In this document: positions 25,101 through 37,000 of the stretch, in pieces
Layout: each line of letters starts with the position of its first letter
Position numbering within the stretch: the first letter of the stretch is position 1
Assembly: GCA_019359035.1 (NCBI GenBank)
Contig: JAHHIC010000079.1
Span: 21,334-85,333, forward strand
Direction: 5' to 3'
Length of the DNA stretch: 64,000 bases
From: Scytonematopsis contorta HA4267-MV1
Lineage (GTDB): Bacteria; Cyanobacteriota; Cyanobacteriia; Cyanobacteriales; Nostocaceae
Notes under the pieces: model-generated
What the model was told of the DNA's origin: nothing
Seen by the model: the letters and a program-made list of their open reading frames with translations, nothing else
Database searches by the model: none
Program-made: the position numbers and the translations under genes

Positions 25101-28007
25101 TTAGAAGCTTTGACTGTGGAATATGTCTTGCAAGCGTTAGAGGAGATGGGTTGGTCATTAAAAATAGGGGAACAATTCTCCACCGAATCCCTAGTCCAAA
25201 AATTAGGCATAGTCCCACAGCATCACCAGCTTTTCAACCTTCTGTTGGAGATGCTGGCGGAAGTAGAAATCCTGCGCTTCACCAAAAACCAGTGGACAGT
25301 ACTCCAAACTTCCGAAAAAGTCAACAATCATCAAAAAAACCAGACCCTGCTCGCTCAATTTCCCAACGCCAAGGCAGAACTCACCCTTTTGGAGCGTTGT
25401 GGTTCCCAACTTAGTGGGGTTTTGCAGGGAACAGCAGACCCACTGCAAATTGTTTTCCCTGAAGGGGATTTAACTACAGCTACCCAATTGTATGAAAAAT
25501 CTCCTGAAGCACAATTTACCAACACTTTAGTTCAACGTGCAATCACCAGTACCTTAGAAAAATTACCCAAAGACCGAGGAGTGCGGTTATTAGAGATAGG
25601 GGCTGGAACAGGGGGAACTACTAGCTACATCTTGCCTCATTTAAATCCAAAGCAAACAGAATATGTCTTCACCGATGTCGGAACTTTGTTTACCAGCAAA
25701 GCACAGGAGAAGTTTCGGGATTACCCATTTGTGCGCTATCAAAACTTGGACATCGAAAAAGACCCTACACTTCAAGGGTTTAAACCCCACCAGTACGATG
25801 TGATTGTAGCAGCTAATGTAATCCATGCTACAACTTCTTTGCGACAGACTTTAGAGCATGTGCGGCAATTATTGATACCTGGGGGGTTGTTAGTGTTGTT
25901 GGAAGCCACCACTCCGATGCGGTGGGTGACTTTATTTGCTGGACTGTTGGAAGGATGGTGGAAGTTTAGGGATTTTGATTTACGACCCAACCATCCCCTA
26001 CTAAATGCATCAAAGTGGCAGCAACTGCTAATTGAAAGCGGTTTTTCCCAAGTGGCTACTCTCAAAGATATTCAGGGAACAAAAGAGGTGCTATCCTCGC
26101 AGAGTGTGATTATTGCTCAAACGGCTGCAGCTCCATCTTTGTCTCCCAGTGAGGGATGGTTAATTTTCGCAGACCAACAGGGTATAGCTCAAAAGTTAGC
26201 CAACCAACTACGGACTGTAGGACATGTTTGTAGTCTGGTGTTTTCAGCAAAGGAGTATCAACAGATAGCATCAGATGTGTTTACCATAAACCCAGAAAAT
26301 CCTGATGACTACTTACAACTGGTAACAGTGGTAAAAGCTAACCAGCCTAATTTAAAAACAGTGTTGCATTTTTGGAGCTTAGATGCGCCAAAAACAGAGA
26401 AACTAACAGTAGAAGACCTGAAAGCAGCCTCAAAATCAGGATGTTGTACTACTTTATACTTGGTTCATGCCTTGACCAAGACCAAATTTTTGCAGCAACC
26501 TCATCTTTGGCTGGTGACCCGAGACGCGCAGCCAGTTCTTCACATCAATAATTCAGTCTCAGGACTAGCTCAATCACCTTTGTGGGGAATGGGTAGAGTC
26601 ATCTCTCTGGAACATCCCGAATTGTGTGTCCGAATGCTAGATTTAGACCCCAATGCAACGTCAAAGGGCTGTTGTGCAAAACTTTTAGCAGAACTCGGCG
26701 ATTCAAATGGTGAAGACCATATTGCTTTTCGAGATGGACAGCGTTACGTAGCACGTCTGGTACATAAGAACTTTACAGAACATCAAAGTTTCCAATTCCG
26801 GTCTGATAGCACCTACTTAATTACTGGTGGTTTAGGTTTCTTGGGACTGAAGTTAGCCCGGTGGATGGTAGAGCAAGGAGTTCGTCAACTAGTATTAATC
26901 GGACGCAAAGGGCTTCCCGAACGTAAACATTGGGCAAACCTTTGCCAAAACAGTAATGAATGGAAACAGGTTCAAAGCATTCAGTTATTGGAAAAGATGG
27001 GGGCTAGTGTAGCAGTGTATGCAACTGATGTCGCTGACCTGGCTCAAATGTCCTCAGTAATTAAGCAGGTCAATACTGCTGAAAAACCACTGCGGGGTAT
27101 TATTCATGCTGCTGGTTTAAGTGGTCATCATGAATTAAACCAAATGAATAATCAAATACTTGAATCTATACTTTGCCCTAAAACAGATGGAGCGTGGGTT
27201 CTGCATCAACTAACCAATGAGATAAGTCTAGACTTTTTTATCTGCTTTTCTTCGATAGGGTCAGTATGGGGTTCGCTAGGTCACGGACATTATGATGCAG
27301 CGAACCAATTTCTTGATGTTTTAGCATATTATCGCCGCTCTCTTGGGCTGCCAGCTTTAAGTATAAATTGGGGAAGTCTCGGTGTCGGAGGGATGGTTTC
27401 ATCAGAAAGTTATGTCCACTGGATGAAGCAGATTGGGTTAGAAGAATTACGACCAGAGCAAGGATTCCATGCCTTAAGTTTCCTTTTAAAAACTAATGCT
27501 GTCCAAACAGTAGTGGCTAAGGTTAATTGGTCTATATTTAAGGAGTATTATAAAGTCAGGGGATTGGGAAAGCTACTTACTGATATAAGTATTCCTGCTG
27601 TAGAGCTAACAAAGCCTTCCATAGAAGCTGAGGAGTCTGCGCTTTTAGAACAATTAGAAATAGCTTCCTCAGGCGAAAAAGAAAGCATTTTATTGACTCA
27701 CTTTCAAAATGAAATTGCTCAACTACTGCGAATGAGAGTTTCACAAATAAACGTACAAGAGCCTTTAAATAGGATAGGACTTGATTCCCTAATTGCTGTA
27801 GAATTGCGAAATCGAATTCGAGTAAAAATAGGAATAGATATTCCTGTTGTCAAATTTATAGAAGGTGTTAGTATTGCCGATATTGTAACTGAGGTAAGAA
27901 AGCAACTGGACAAAATTGATTTGAGTCAAAAAGTTGAGTTGGAAAATCATAAACAACTCCAGCAAAAAGAAGTGATGCAAGGGGAGCGAATAAGAGGTGA
28001 ATTATGA
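22197..28007 (+). CDS. Type I PKS, KS-AT-MT-KR-ACP (HctD-like)
   Basis: 1936 residues. KS 1-425 with active Cys in DTACSSSL (about 168) and the His motifs EAHGSGT and NIGHLE. AT about 530-850: GHSLGE (about 627) and HAFH (about 731), the malonyl-CoA signature. C-methyltransferase about 1100-1330 with SAM motif LEIGAGTGG (about 1131). KR about 1535-1780 with TGGLGFLG (about 1542) and catalytic SSIGSVWG plus YDAANQ. ACP about 1815-1895 with GLDSL. No DH or ER. It should extend the ACP-bound fatty acyl chain with malonate, methylate C2 and reduce C3, giving a 2-methyl-3-hydroxyacyl unit. Ribosome site TAAGGA 9 bases before ATG 22197. Its TGA overlaps the next ATG (ATGA). Confidence 0.95.
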   Translation: MEPIAIIGIGCRFPGAENPESFWHLLRHGMHTITEVPSTRWDVDALYHPDAATPGKMNTRWGAFLEQVDMFEPSFFGISPREAESMDPQHRLVLEVAWEALEHAGLAANKLAGSQTGVFLGIVASDYSRLVFNNFLHIDGYGGIGITPSIAANRLSYILNLHGPSLAVDTACSSSLVALHFACQSLQSGESNLCLVGGVNLVLSPEYTLTFSQARMMAADGLCKTFDKDADGYVRGEGCGIVVLKRLGDAIQDKDNVLAVIKGSAVNHDGLSNGITAPNGLSQQAVIRQALKNAGVAPAQISYVEAHGSGTSLGDPIEVESIKAVLGQGRSPLQPCRIGSIKTNIGHLEAAAGIAGLIKLVLSLQYQQIPPHLHLKQLNPLIQLEGTPFSIPTECQSWSVATEPRLAGVSSFSFGGTNCHVILSEAPKQETRANESERPVHILALSAKSEKALRELVERYEAHLELNLSAKLADICFTANTARQHFDHRLCVTATSTTQMQQVLRDFARGKETDLITGQIRSRKRPKITFLFTGQGSVYLNMGRQLYDTQPTFRAYLERCEEILHPYLEQPLLSVLYPDISNSYSTSNTQNLKLYETAYTQPALFALEYALFQLWKSWGVESDAVMGHSLGEYVAACVAGVFSLEDGLKLIATRGRLMQQLPPGGEMLSLFASESVVREIIAPYAEQVAIAALNSPNSVVISGSSEAISAIYNSLSKQGVKAKSLQVSHAFHSPLMEPMLAEFDAIASQITYNKPRIPLISNVTGQQVNSDISTPGYWVNHIRQPVRFADSMQTLYQEGYKVFLEIGPKPILLGMGRQCLPKEAGVWLSSLHPNQEDWQQLLESLGQLYITGVEVNWSGFDVDYIRSKVVLPTYPFQRERYWVKTDNHNHENLYLSSIENHKALRASETDELSNWLYELEWRPMARFGGQLPSEYFLTPLAIARKLRPLMPKLASQANLDSYSQLMKQLEALTVEYVLQALEEMGWSLKIGEQFSTESLVQKLGIVPQHHQLFNLLLEMLAEVEILRFTKNQWTVLQTSEKVNNHQKNQTLLAQFPNAKAELTLLERCGSQLSGVLQGTADPLQIVFPEGDLTTATQLYEKSPEAQFTNTLVQRAITSTLEKLPKDRGVRLLEIGAGTGGTTSYILPHLNPKQTEYVFTDVGTLFTSKAQEKFRDYPFVRYQNLDIEKDPTLQGFKPHQYDVIVAANVIHATTSLRQTLEHVRQLLIPGGLLVLLEATTPMRWVTLFAGLLEGWWKFRDFDLRPNHPLLNASKWQQLLIESGFSQVATLKDIQGTKEVLSSQSVIIAQTAAAPSLSPSEGWLIFADQQGIAQKLANQLRTVGHVCSLVFSAKEYQQIASDVFTINPENPDDYLQLVTVVKANQPNLKTVLHFWSLDAPKTEKLTVEDLKAASKSGCCTTLYLVHALTKTKFLQQPHLWLVTRDAQPVLHINNSVSGLAQSPLWGMGRVISLEHPELCVRMLDLDPNATSKGCCAKLLAELGDSNGEDHIAFRDGQRYVARLVHKNFTEHQSFQFRSDSTYLITGGLGFLGLKLARWMVEQGVRQLVLIGRKGLPERKHWANLCQNSNEWKQVQSIQLLEKMGASVAVYATDVADLAQMSSVIKQVNTAEKPLRGIIHAAGLSGHHELNQMNNQILESILCPKTDGAWVLHQLTNEISLDFFICFSSIGSVWGSLGHGHYDAANQFLDVLAYYRRSLGLPALSINWGSLGVGGMVSSESYVHWMKQIGLEELRPEQGFHALSFLLKTNAVQTVVAKVNWSIFKEYYKVRGLGKLLTDISIPAVELTKPSIEAEESALLEQLEIASSGEKESILLTHFQNEIAQLLRMRVSQINVQEPLNRIGLDSLIAVELRNRIRVKIGIDIPVVKFIEGVSIADIVTEVRKQLDKIDLSQKVELENHKQLQQKEVMQGERIRGEL

Positions 28008-31000
28008 ATTTAGTTGAGTTTTTACAAGAACTTTCAATTAAAGGTTGGCATCTTTGGAGTGAAGGTACGCAGTTGGGCTACGATGCTCCCAAAGAAGAAT
28101 CAACCGCCTCAGTATTAGCTCTATTAAAGCAACATAAGGCAGAAATTTTACAGTTGCTGCATCAGCGTCCAGATATCCTGAATGTTTATCCCCTCTCCTA
28201 CGGACTACAATCAATGTGGTTCCTGTGGCAATTAGCACCTAGTAGTTGTGTTTATAACGTATCAGTGCCTGTTCGTATTTGCTCTCAAGTAGATGTGACA
28301 GCTTGGCGACAAGCTTTTCAAGCTCTATGCGAGCGTCACCCTATGCTAATGAGCACATTTCCTAAGCTAGGTCAAGTACCCATCCAACAAATACATCAAC
28401 ATCAACATCAAGAACTGGACTTTCTACAGATTAATGCCTCCACTTGGAGTGAAAATGAACTGCACAGGAGAGTGATTGAGGCTCACAAGCATCCCTTTGA
28501 TATCGCTCGTGAATCGGTGATGCGTGTCAGGTGGTTCACGCGGTCATTTCAAGAGCATATTCTACTGCTGACAATACACCACATTGCTTGTGATGGCTGG
28601 TCGTTAGACATTATCTTCAAAGAGTTACCAAAACTATACCAAGCTCAACTGACCCGCGTCGATGTGTCCCTTCCCCCTCTACAATATTCATATCAAGATT
28701 ACGTTCGCGCTCAACGCGAGATTTTGGATAGCCCAAAAGCAGAAATCCTCTGGAACTACTGGCAACAAAAACTTGCGGGCGAGTTACCAGCTTTAAATTT
28801 ACCCACAGACCAACCGCGATCGCCCGTACAGACCTACAACGGTGCTGCCTATCATTTTAGATTATCCGAAAAGCTCAGTCAGCAACTTATAGAATTAGCT
28901 CAGAAGGAAGATGTCACGCTCTATATGCTCCTTCTAGCAGCCTTTCAAGTATTCCTTTATCGTTACACAGGTCAGGAGGATATCTTAGTTGGTTCTCCCA
29001 CATCAGGTAGAAGCAGACCTGAATATGCTCCAATCGTGGGTTACTTCGTCAACCCAGTCGTAATGAGGGTTTCGGCTTCAGGTAATCCCAGCTTTAAAGA
29101 ATTACTCGCCCAAGTCCAGCGTACAGTATTAGAAGCAATAGACCATCAAGATTATCCCTTTGCATTGTTAGTAGAGCGCTTGTTGCCAAAGCGCGACCCC
29201 AGCCGTTCTCCGATTTTTCAAGTTTTTTTTCTGTTACAGCAAATGTCGGAATGGCGAAAGCTCCTCTCTGGCGAAATGAAGACATCGTTGGATTGGCAAG
29301 GACTGAAGGTAGAGGCTTTTGAAAGACCCATTCAGGAGTGTCAATTTGATTTCATACTAGAAATGATACAGGTCGGTTCGTCTCTTGGCGGACTCATTAA
29401 GTATAGTACTGACCTATTTAAGGAACAGACCATTGCCAGGATGGCGGGGCATTTTCAGACGTTGTTAGAAGCAATAGTGGCGGAGCCGACTTCTAGTATA
29501 GAACGACTGCCTCTACTGACAGCCTTCGAGCGGCAGCAATTACTGGTAGCAGGAAATAAAACTGACACAGAACCAGGTCAAGATAAATCTATCAATCAAT
29601 TGTTGGAGGATTTATTTGAGCCGCAGGAGGAGCGCACCCCAGAAATCCCAGGTGAGGAGACATGCAGGCAAAGGCAATTGGGAGAGCGTACAGAAGTCGT
29701 GCCTGTAGATTATCCGACTGATTTTTCAGTTTATGTTTTAGATACCTGTGGAGAACCAGTACCTCCAGGAGTAGCGGGAGAGGTTTATTTAGGGGATAGC
29801 AATTTAACAGAGAGTGGCTTACATCACATACAACAAACACCAATTAGTTTTGTAAAGCACCCTCAACTAGGTCGTTTATTGAAAACAGGAAAACGGGGTT
29901 GCCATCGCTTGGATGGTTGTTTGGAGTTGCTAGAATCTACGGAACGACTGGTTTGGATTAAAGGGCATCAAGTGGATCTGTTTGCTATAGAAAAAGCCTT
30001 GCTGGCAATTGTTGGGGTGGAAGATTGTCATGTACTGATGCGGCAACGGCAGCTAGTTGCTTATGTAGTTGCCTCAAAATCTTTCTTACCAGAGTCTCTC
30101 TACAGCCAGTTAAAGTCTCAACTGCCCAGCTATATGCTGCCAAGTGCTTGGGTATCAGTATCTAGCTTGCCACTAACAGTCAATGGAAAAATTGACTCCG
30201 AAGCACTAGCACAGTTGGAAGTCATTGATAGCGAGTTAGTGTCACGCTGGGAAGAGCAGTTGCAATCGCAGCCAGAAATTGAGCAAGTAGCAGTTGTAGT
30301 CCAGCCAAAAGTAAAAATTATTCCAAGAGTTCATATCTCTGACTTAGTATCATCCCACAGATTGGTGTTTGATGCAAATTTTCCTCAAGTTGAAGACGAA
30401 TTGATTGAGAAAGACAAAAATAACTCTCGATTGGAAATAAACCAACCAGCCATCAGCGAAGGAGAGCCTCTAAGAAACCCAGAACAGGCGGAACAAACTT
30501 TAGGGAAAATACTGCAACGAGCAGCCCAAAAGAATTCGACTAAAGGTATAATATATATCCAACCGGATGGAACTGAGTTTATCCAATCATATAAAGATTT
30601 ATTAGATGATGCCCAAAAAATATTGGGGGGATTGAGAAAACTTGGTCTGAAGCCTCGAGACAAAGTAATTTTTCAACTGTCAGCAAATCAAAACTTTATT
30701 AGTGGTTTTTGGGGATGCATACTTGGAGGATTTATACCTGTACCGATGTTTGCAGCCAGCACTGCTGTCACTAACAGTACTTTGAACAAGCTGCAAAATA
30801 CCTGGCAGATGCTAGGAAAGCCTTTGGTGCTAGTAGATAACAACTTAGCCTTAAAAATTCGGCAATGGGCAGAAGGATTAAATTTAGAAAATTTTCAGAT
30901 AGAAACAATAGAAACATTAGGAAAGGCAGAAGCAGATAAAAATTGGCATCATTCAACACCAGAGGATTTAGCAATTTTACTGTTAACTTCCGGGAGTACG

Positions 31001-34000
31001 GGTATACCCAAAGCGGTAATGCACAGTCATCGCAGTTTGTTAAGCCGCAGTGCGGCAACAGTTGAGTTCAACGGTTTTAGCTCAGAAGATATTTCCTTAA
31101 ATTGGTTTAGCTTAGACCATGTTGGGGGAATAGTTATGTTCCACCTTCGAGACGTTTATTTGGGATGTCAGCAAATCCATGCTTCAACAGAAATGGTGTT
31201 GCAAGAACCGACAAGGTGGTTAGATTGGATTAGCCAATATCGAGTGACAATTACTTGGGCACCAAACTTTGCTTATGGGCTAATTGTGGAAGAACTAGAA
31301 AATCGCAAAAAGATAGCAAGTAAAGAAAAAACCCGCCCGACATGGGATTTATCGTCAATAAAGTTTATTTTAAATGCAGGAGAAGCAATTGTTGCAAAAA
31401 CAGTCAGAAGATTCTTAGAGTTATTAGCTCAATATCAGCTAGAAGATAAAGTAATGCATCCAGCCTGGGGGATGTCAGAAACTTCGAGTGCGGTAACTTT
31501 TTCATCTAAATTTTTGTTGTCCTCAACCACAGATGAGCAAAAATTTGTAGAAGTTGGGTCACCAGTGCCAGGGTTTGCAATCAGAATAGCAGACAATCAA
31601 AACCAGATAGTAAAAGAGACAATCATCGGACGGGTGCAGGTAAAAGGAGCCTCAGTCACATCTGGTTACTATCAAAATACAGATGCAAACCAAGAAGCTT
31701 TTACAGAAGATGGTTGGTTTAACACCGGGGACTTAGGATTCCTTCAACAGGGATGCTTAACTATAACTGGACGGCAAAAAGACATTATCATCATCAACGG
31801 TTTAAACTACTACAGCCATGAAATTGAAGCAGCGGTAGAAGAAACAGAAGGAGTAGAAGTTTCTTATACTGCTGCTTGTGCGGTGAGAAATTCTCACAGC
31901 GATACAGACAAACTAGCCATATTTTTTAGCACAACAAAAACTACAGAGAATAAAGAAGCAAGTTTGTTAAACGAAATTCGCTCCCAAGTAGTGAATCTTG
32001 TTGGCATCAATCCTGATTATTTGATTCCTGTAGAACGAGAAGTTATTCAAAAAACAGTAATAGGTAAAATCCAACGTTCCCAACTTAAACAACGTTTTGA
32101 AGCAGGTGAATTTAACTCGATTCTCAAACGGGTAGATTTATTGCTTTTAAATGCTAATACTATACCAAACTGGTTTTACCGTAAAGTCTGGCAACCCAAA
32201 CGTGGCGTTTTTCTCAATCCTTTCCCTCAGGAAGCTTATACCTTAATATTTAGCGATTCTTTAGGACTAGGGACATTCTTATCAGGGGAGTTGGAAAAAC
32301 ACCATCAGCCCTATATTCAAGTTTCTGTGGGTGAAGATTTTGCCCAAATCAGTCACAATAGCTATTCCCTGGTTCCCGAAAAAGCGGAACACTATCGGAT
32401 GCTTTTAGAGCAATTGGGACAAGAAAATAAAAAGGTCGGTCAGATTATATACCTGTGGGGCTACGACCAATATAGAGATGAAATTTCTCAACTAGAGGCT
32501 CTCGAACAGTCACAAAAGCAGGATTTATTTAGTTTGCTGTTCTTAGTTCAAGCCTTAGAACAAGCCCGGGATACAGAGAAGTCGGTGCAATTACTGTGGG
32601 TATCGAGTTACAGTCAGTCGATTGCACCAACCGATAAGATTGCGTATGAGAAAGGCACTGTTTTGGGTTTATTGAAAACAATTTGCCAGGAAATGCCTTG
32701 GTTAAACTGTCGCCACATCGATATATCAGTAGCTTCTGTTGAAGTCAATGGGACATATGTTTGGCAAGAACTTTGTAATTTTTCTAAAGAACCAGAAGTC
32801 GCCTATAGAAGCGGAAAACGCTTGGTTTCTGGTATCGAACTCATGGATTTATCTGCGGAACCTAAGCAAGAATTACCCTTCAAAATAGGTGGTATATACC
32901 TTGTTAGTGGAGGTCTTGGAGGTATTGGAATTGAAATTGCGAAGTACCTGCTAACAAATTACCAAGCGCGGCTGCTGTTGGTCGGTCGCACTCCCCTACC
33001 TGATGAAAACGTTTGTAAAACTACTTCCTTTCTTGCGCCAGAAGAATATTTATTTAATAAACCGCAGAGGCCCAGAGTAGGTGGAGAAAGAGAAATCAGA
33101 GATTCGGCAATGTTGCAGGGGGGAGGGAGTAATTTTGAGAGTGAAAGTGAACTTGCGAATAAAATTCGAGCTTATCAGCAATTGCGGAAATTACCAGGCT
33201 CGGTCATTTATGAAGCTGTAGATATCTGTGATTTTGCTCAGTTGCAACAGATAGTTACAACAACTGTATCCCAGTGGGGAGGTCAGCTTGATGGGATTAT
33301 CCACCTGGCAGGAATTTTGACTGAACAACTCCTTACATCCCAAACTCCGGAGAGTTTCGCTGCAGTCCTTCGTCCCAAGGTGCTGGGGACTTGGGTATTG
33401 CATCAACTACTTAAAAATAATCCCAAAGGTTTGTTTCTCCACTTTTCTTCAGTCAATGGCTTCTTTGGGGGTGCGGCTGTAGGTGCTTATTCTGCTGCGT
33501 CTAGTTTTATGGAAGCCTTTTGCAATTACCAGCAGACAAACACCAGTTTGCAAAGCTATTGCTTGTCATGGAGTATGTGGGATAACACTGGTATGAGCCA
33601 AGGTTATCAAATGAAAGAGTTTAGCCGTGCCAAAGGTTATTTTGCCATCGCTCCCACACAAGGGGTATACTCTTTACTAGCAGCTTTGTCTCATCGCCAA
33701 AGTCATTTGCTACTGGGTCTGGACGGTAGTAAACCCAATATTGCGCGTTTTACGTCAGAATATCACAATCTACAACAGTTAGCTGCTTATTTCACCTCCA
33801 AGGTTAAAGAATTACCTGCTCCTGGGTTAGAGGGGTTGAAAGTGGGCGATTGCTTTGGTACACTAAGCCATTGCCTCTGCGTGCAACTCGCAGAAATGCC
33901 TGTAACTGAGACTGGAGAAATTGCTCGAGAAAAGTTGCTTGGCATTGACGCGGGTATTGGGGCTTTTGAACAAACAAAGCCACGCAATCAACTGGAGCAT

Positions 34001-37000
34001 CAGCTAGTTGAAATTTTTCGGCAAGTGCTAGTGGTGGGGCAGGTAGGCATCCATGACAACTTTTTTGCTCTGGGGGGAAATTCTCTGTTTGCAGTACAAG
34101 TGGTTGGGAGCATACAGCAAACCTTGAACCTGGATGTCTCCCTACAGGTACTGTTTGAAGCACCCACTGTCGCTCAACTCGGTCAAACTTTAAGCAAATT
34201 AGGTCAGGAGAATCTTTTACTGGGACAAGAGTCGAATTGTAGCTTAGAAACACTTGTACCTGCACCCGAGCAACGTTACGAACCGTTCCCCCTAACTGAA
34301 ATTCAACAAGCTTATTGGCTTGGTCGCAATCAAGCCTTTGACTTAGGTAATATTGCCAGCCATGTTTACTTAGAACTGGATTGCCAGAACTTAAATCTAG
34401 AACGCTTAAACCAAGCTTGGCAGAAATTAGTTGACCATCATGATATGCTGCGTGCAGTGGTGTTACCCAACGGGCAACAGCAAGTCAAACAACAAGTACC
34501 AGCTTACCAAATACAAGTGTTTGACAAGCGCGGTTCGTCACCGTCTGCGGTGACTAAGCATCTGAATGCAATTCGGGAGCAGATGTCCCATGAAATATTG
34601 CCATCAGAGCATTGGCCGTTGTTCAAATTGTGCGCGACTCACTTAGAGTCAAAGAATTACCGCCTGCACCTGAGTTTTGATGCTTTAATTGCTGATGGCT
34701 GGAGCCTAATGCTTTTGGGGCAACAGTGGCTGCAACTGTATCGAAATCCAGAAAGTTTACTGCCTTCGTTGGAACTGTCGTTTCGCGACTATGTGCAAGC
34801 CCAAATAGCGCTTTCTGTGACACCACAATACCAACGTTCGCAACAGTACTGGTTTGGGCGTCTGTCTAGCCTACCACCAGCGCCAGAATTACCAAAAGCC
34901 AAGCAGGCTGCGGCTCTTTCTCAACCGCAGTTTCAACGCCGCAGCGCAGGATTGGACGCTGTTGATTGGCAGCGATTGAAAGACAGGGCAAGTCAGGCTA
35001 ATTTGACGAATTCTGGTGTTTTATTAGCTGCTTTCGCTGACATCTTAACTCGTTGGAGCAAGAGTCCAAAGTTTACCATCAATCTGACTCTGTTTAATCG
35101 CTTGCCCTTACATCCCCAAGTTAATCAGGTGATTGGAGATTTTACATCCCTGACCCTGTTGTCAGTTGATAACTCAGAAGCTGCCTCCTTTACTAGTCGC
35201 GCCCAACGCCTACAGGGTCAATTGTGGAAAGATTTAGACCACCGCTATGTCAGTGGTGTGGCAGTGCAGCGAGAACTGCGCCGCCAGTACGGGAGTTATC
35301 AAGCGATGGGGGTTGTGTTTACTAGCACTTTGGGTGTCAGTTCTTTAACTGAACAACAATTGTGGGTAAATCAGTTAGGACAAATGGTTTATTCTATCAG
35401 CCAAACCCCTCAAGTCTGGCTAGACCATCAAGTTCTCGAAGAAGGAGGAAACTTGGTTTTTCACTGGGATACAGTAGAAGAACTTTTCCCAGAAGGTCTT
35501 GTTGACGATATGTTCAACAGTTACACAAATTACCTGCAACACCTAGCTAAGGAGGAGTCCGCTTGGCTTGAGACTCACCCACAACTATTACCAAAATCTC
35601 AACTGTGTCAACGCATACAGGTGAATCAGACCGATGCACCTGTTTCCCAGCAGACTTTACACGGTCTGTTTCTATCGCAGGTGGAACGCCGCCCCCAAGC
35701 CTTGGCGGTGATTGCTCCAGAAGGTTGCCTTACTTACCAAGAATTATACCAACGCTCCCGGTACATCGGGCATCGTTTGCGGCAATTAGGAGTTTCTAGC
35801 AACAGCTTAGTAGCTGTCGTCATGTTCAAGGGCTGGGAACAAGTCGTTGCGGTCTTGGCAATCTTGATGTCTGGTGCTGCTTATGTGCCTGTTGACCCGG
35901 AACTGCCCCAACAGCGAAGAGAATATCTACTTACCCAAGGGTCAGTGAAACTAGTTCTCACCCAAGAACGTCTTGTTCGTCAACTTTCGATGCCAGAGGG
36001 TATCGAGTGTTTGTCTGTGGACACTCTAGAGTGGGAAAATAGCGATTCTAGTTCTTTTGTTCCCGTACATCATCCCTTGGATTTAGCCTATGTCATTTAT
36101 ACCTCTGGCTCTACGGGTTTACCCAAGGGGGTAATGATTCACCACCAAGCAGTGGTAAATACCATTCTCGACATCAACCAGCGCTTTTGCGTCACCCCCG
36201 ATGACCGATTACTGGCGGTGTCCGCCTTCAATTTTGACCTGTCGGTGTATGACATCTTTGGTCTGTTGGCTGCTGGGGGAACCATCGTCATCCCAGCAGC
36301 CTCTAGTGCAAAAGACCCCGCTTGTTGGCACGAATTAATTGTTACACATCAAGTGACTCTATGGAACTCAGTACCAGCACTGATGCAAATGTTGGTTGAG
36401 TACTTGTCCGGTCAGCCAAATCAGTCTCCTGGTTCCCTGCGATTAGCATTGCTCAGTGGAGATTGCCTACCACAATATTTACCAGAGCTTTGCAAAGCTC
36501 TGTGGCCGCAGGTGCAAGTGGTGAGTTTGGGCGGTGCAACTGAAGCTTCTATTTGGTCGATTTGTTATCCAATAGATCCGGTTCACCCTACCCAAAGAAG
36601 TATTCCTTACGGTAAACCCCTTTTAAATCAAACTTTTTCTGTTCTGAATCACTTGATGCAGCCAACTCCGGTGTGGGTTCCAGGACAGCTTTATATCGGA
36701 GGCACGGGATTAGCTTCTGGTTACTTTCAAGATCGGCAAAAAACTTTTGAGAGTTTTATCACTCACCCAGTAACTCACGAGCGCTTGTACAAAACCGGCG
36801 ACTTAGGAAGATATTTGCCCGATGGTAATATTGAGTTTCTCGGTCGCCAAGACTTGCAAGTGAAAATCAATGGCTATCGCATTGAGTTGGGCGAAATTGA
36901 AGCTACATTAATTGAGCATTCTACAGTTAAGGAAGCTGTAGTCAGCATTCAAGGTCAGTCACCACAGCATCAGCGTTTAGTCGCTTATATTGTTCCCAGT

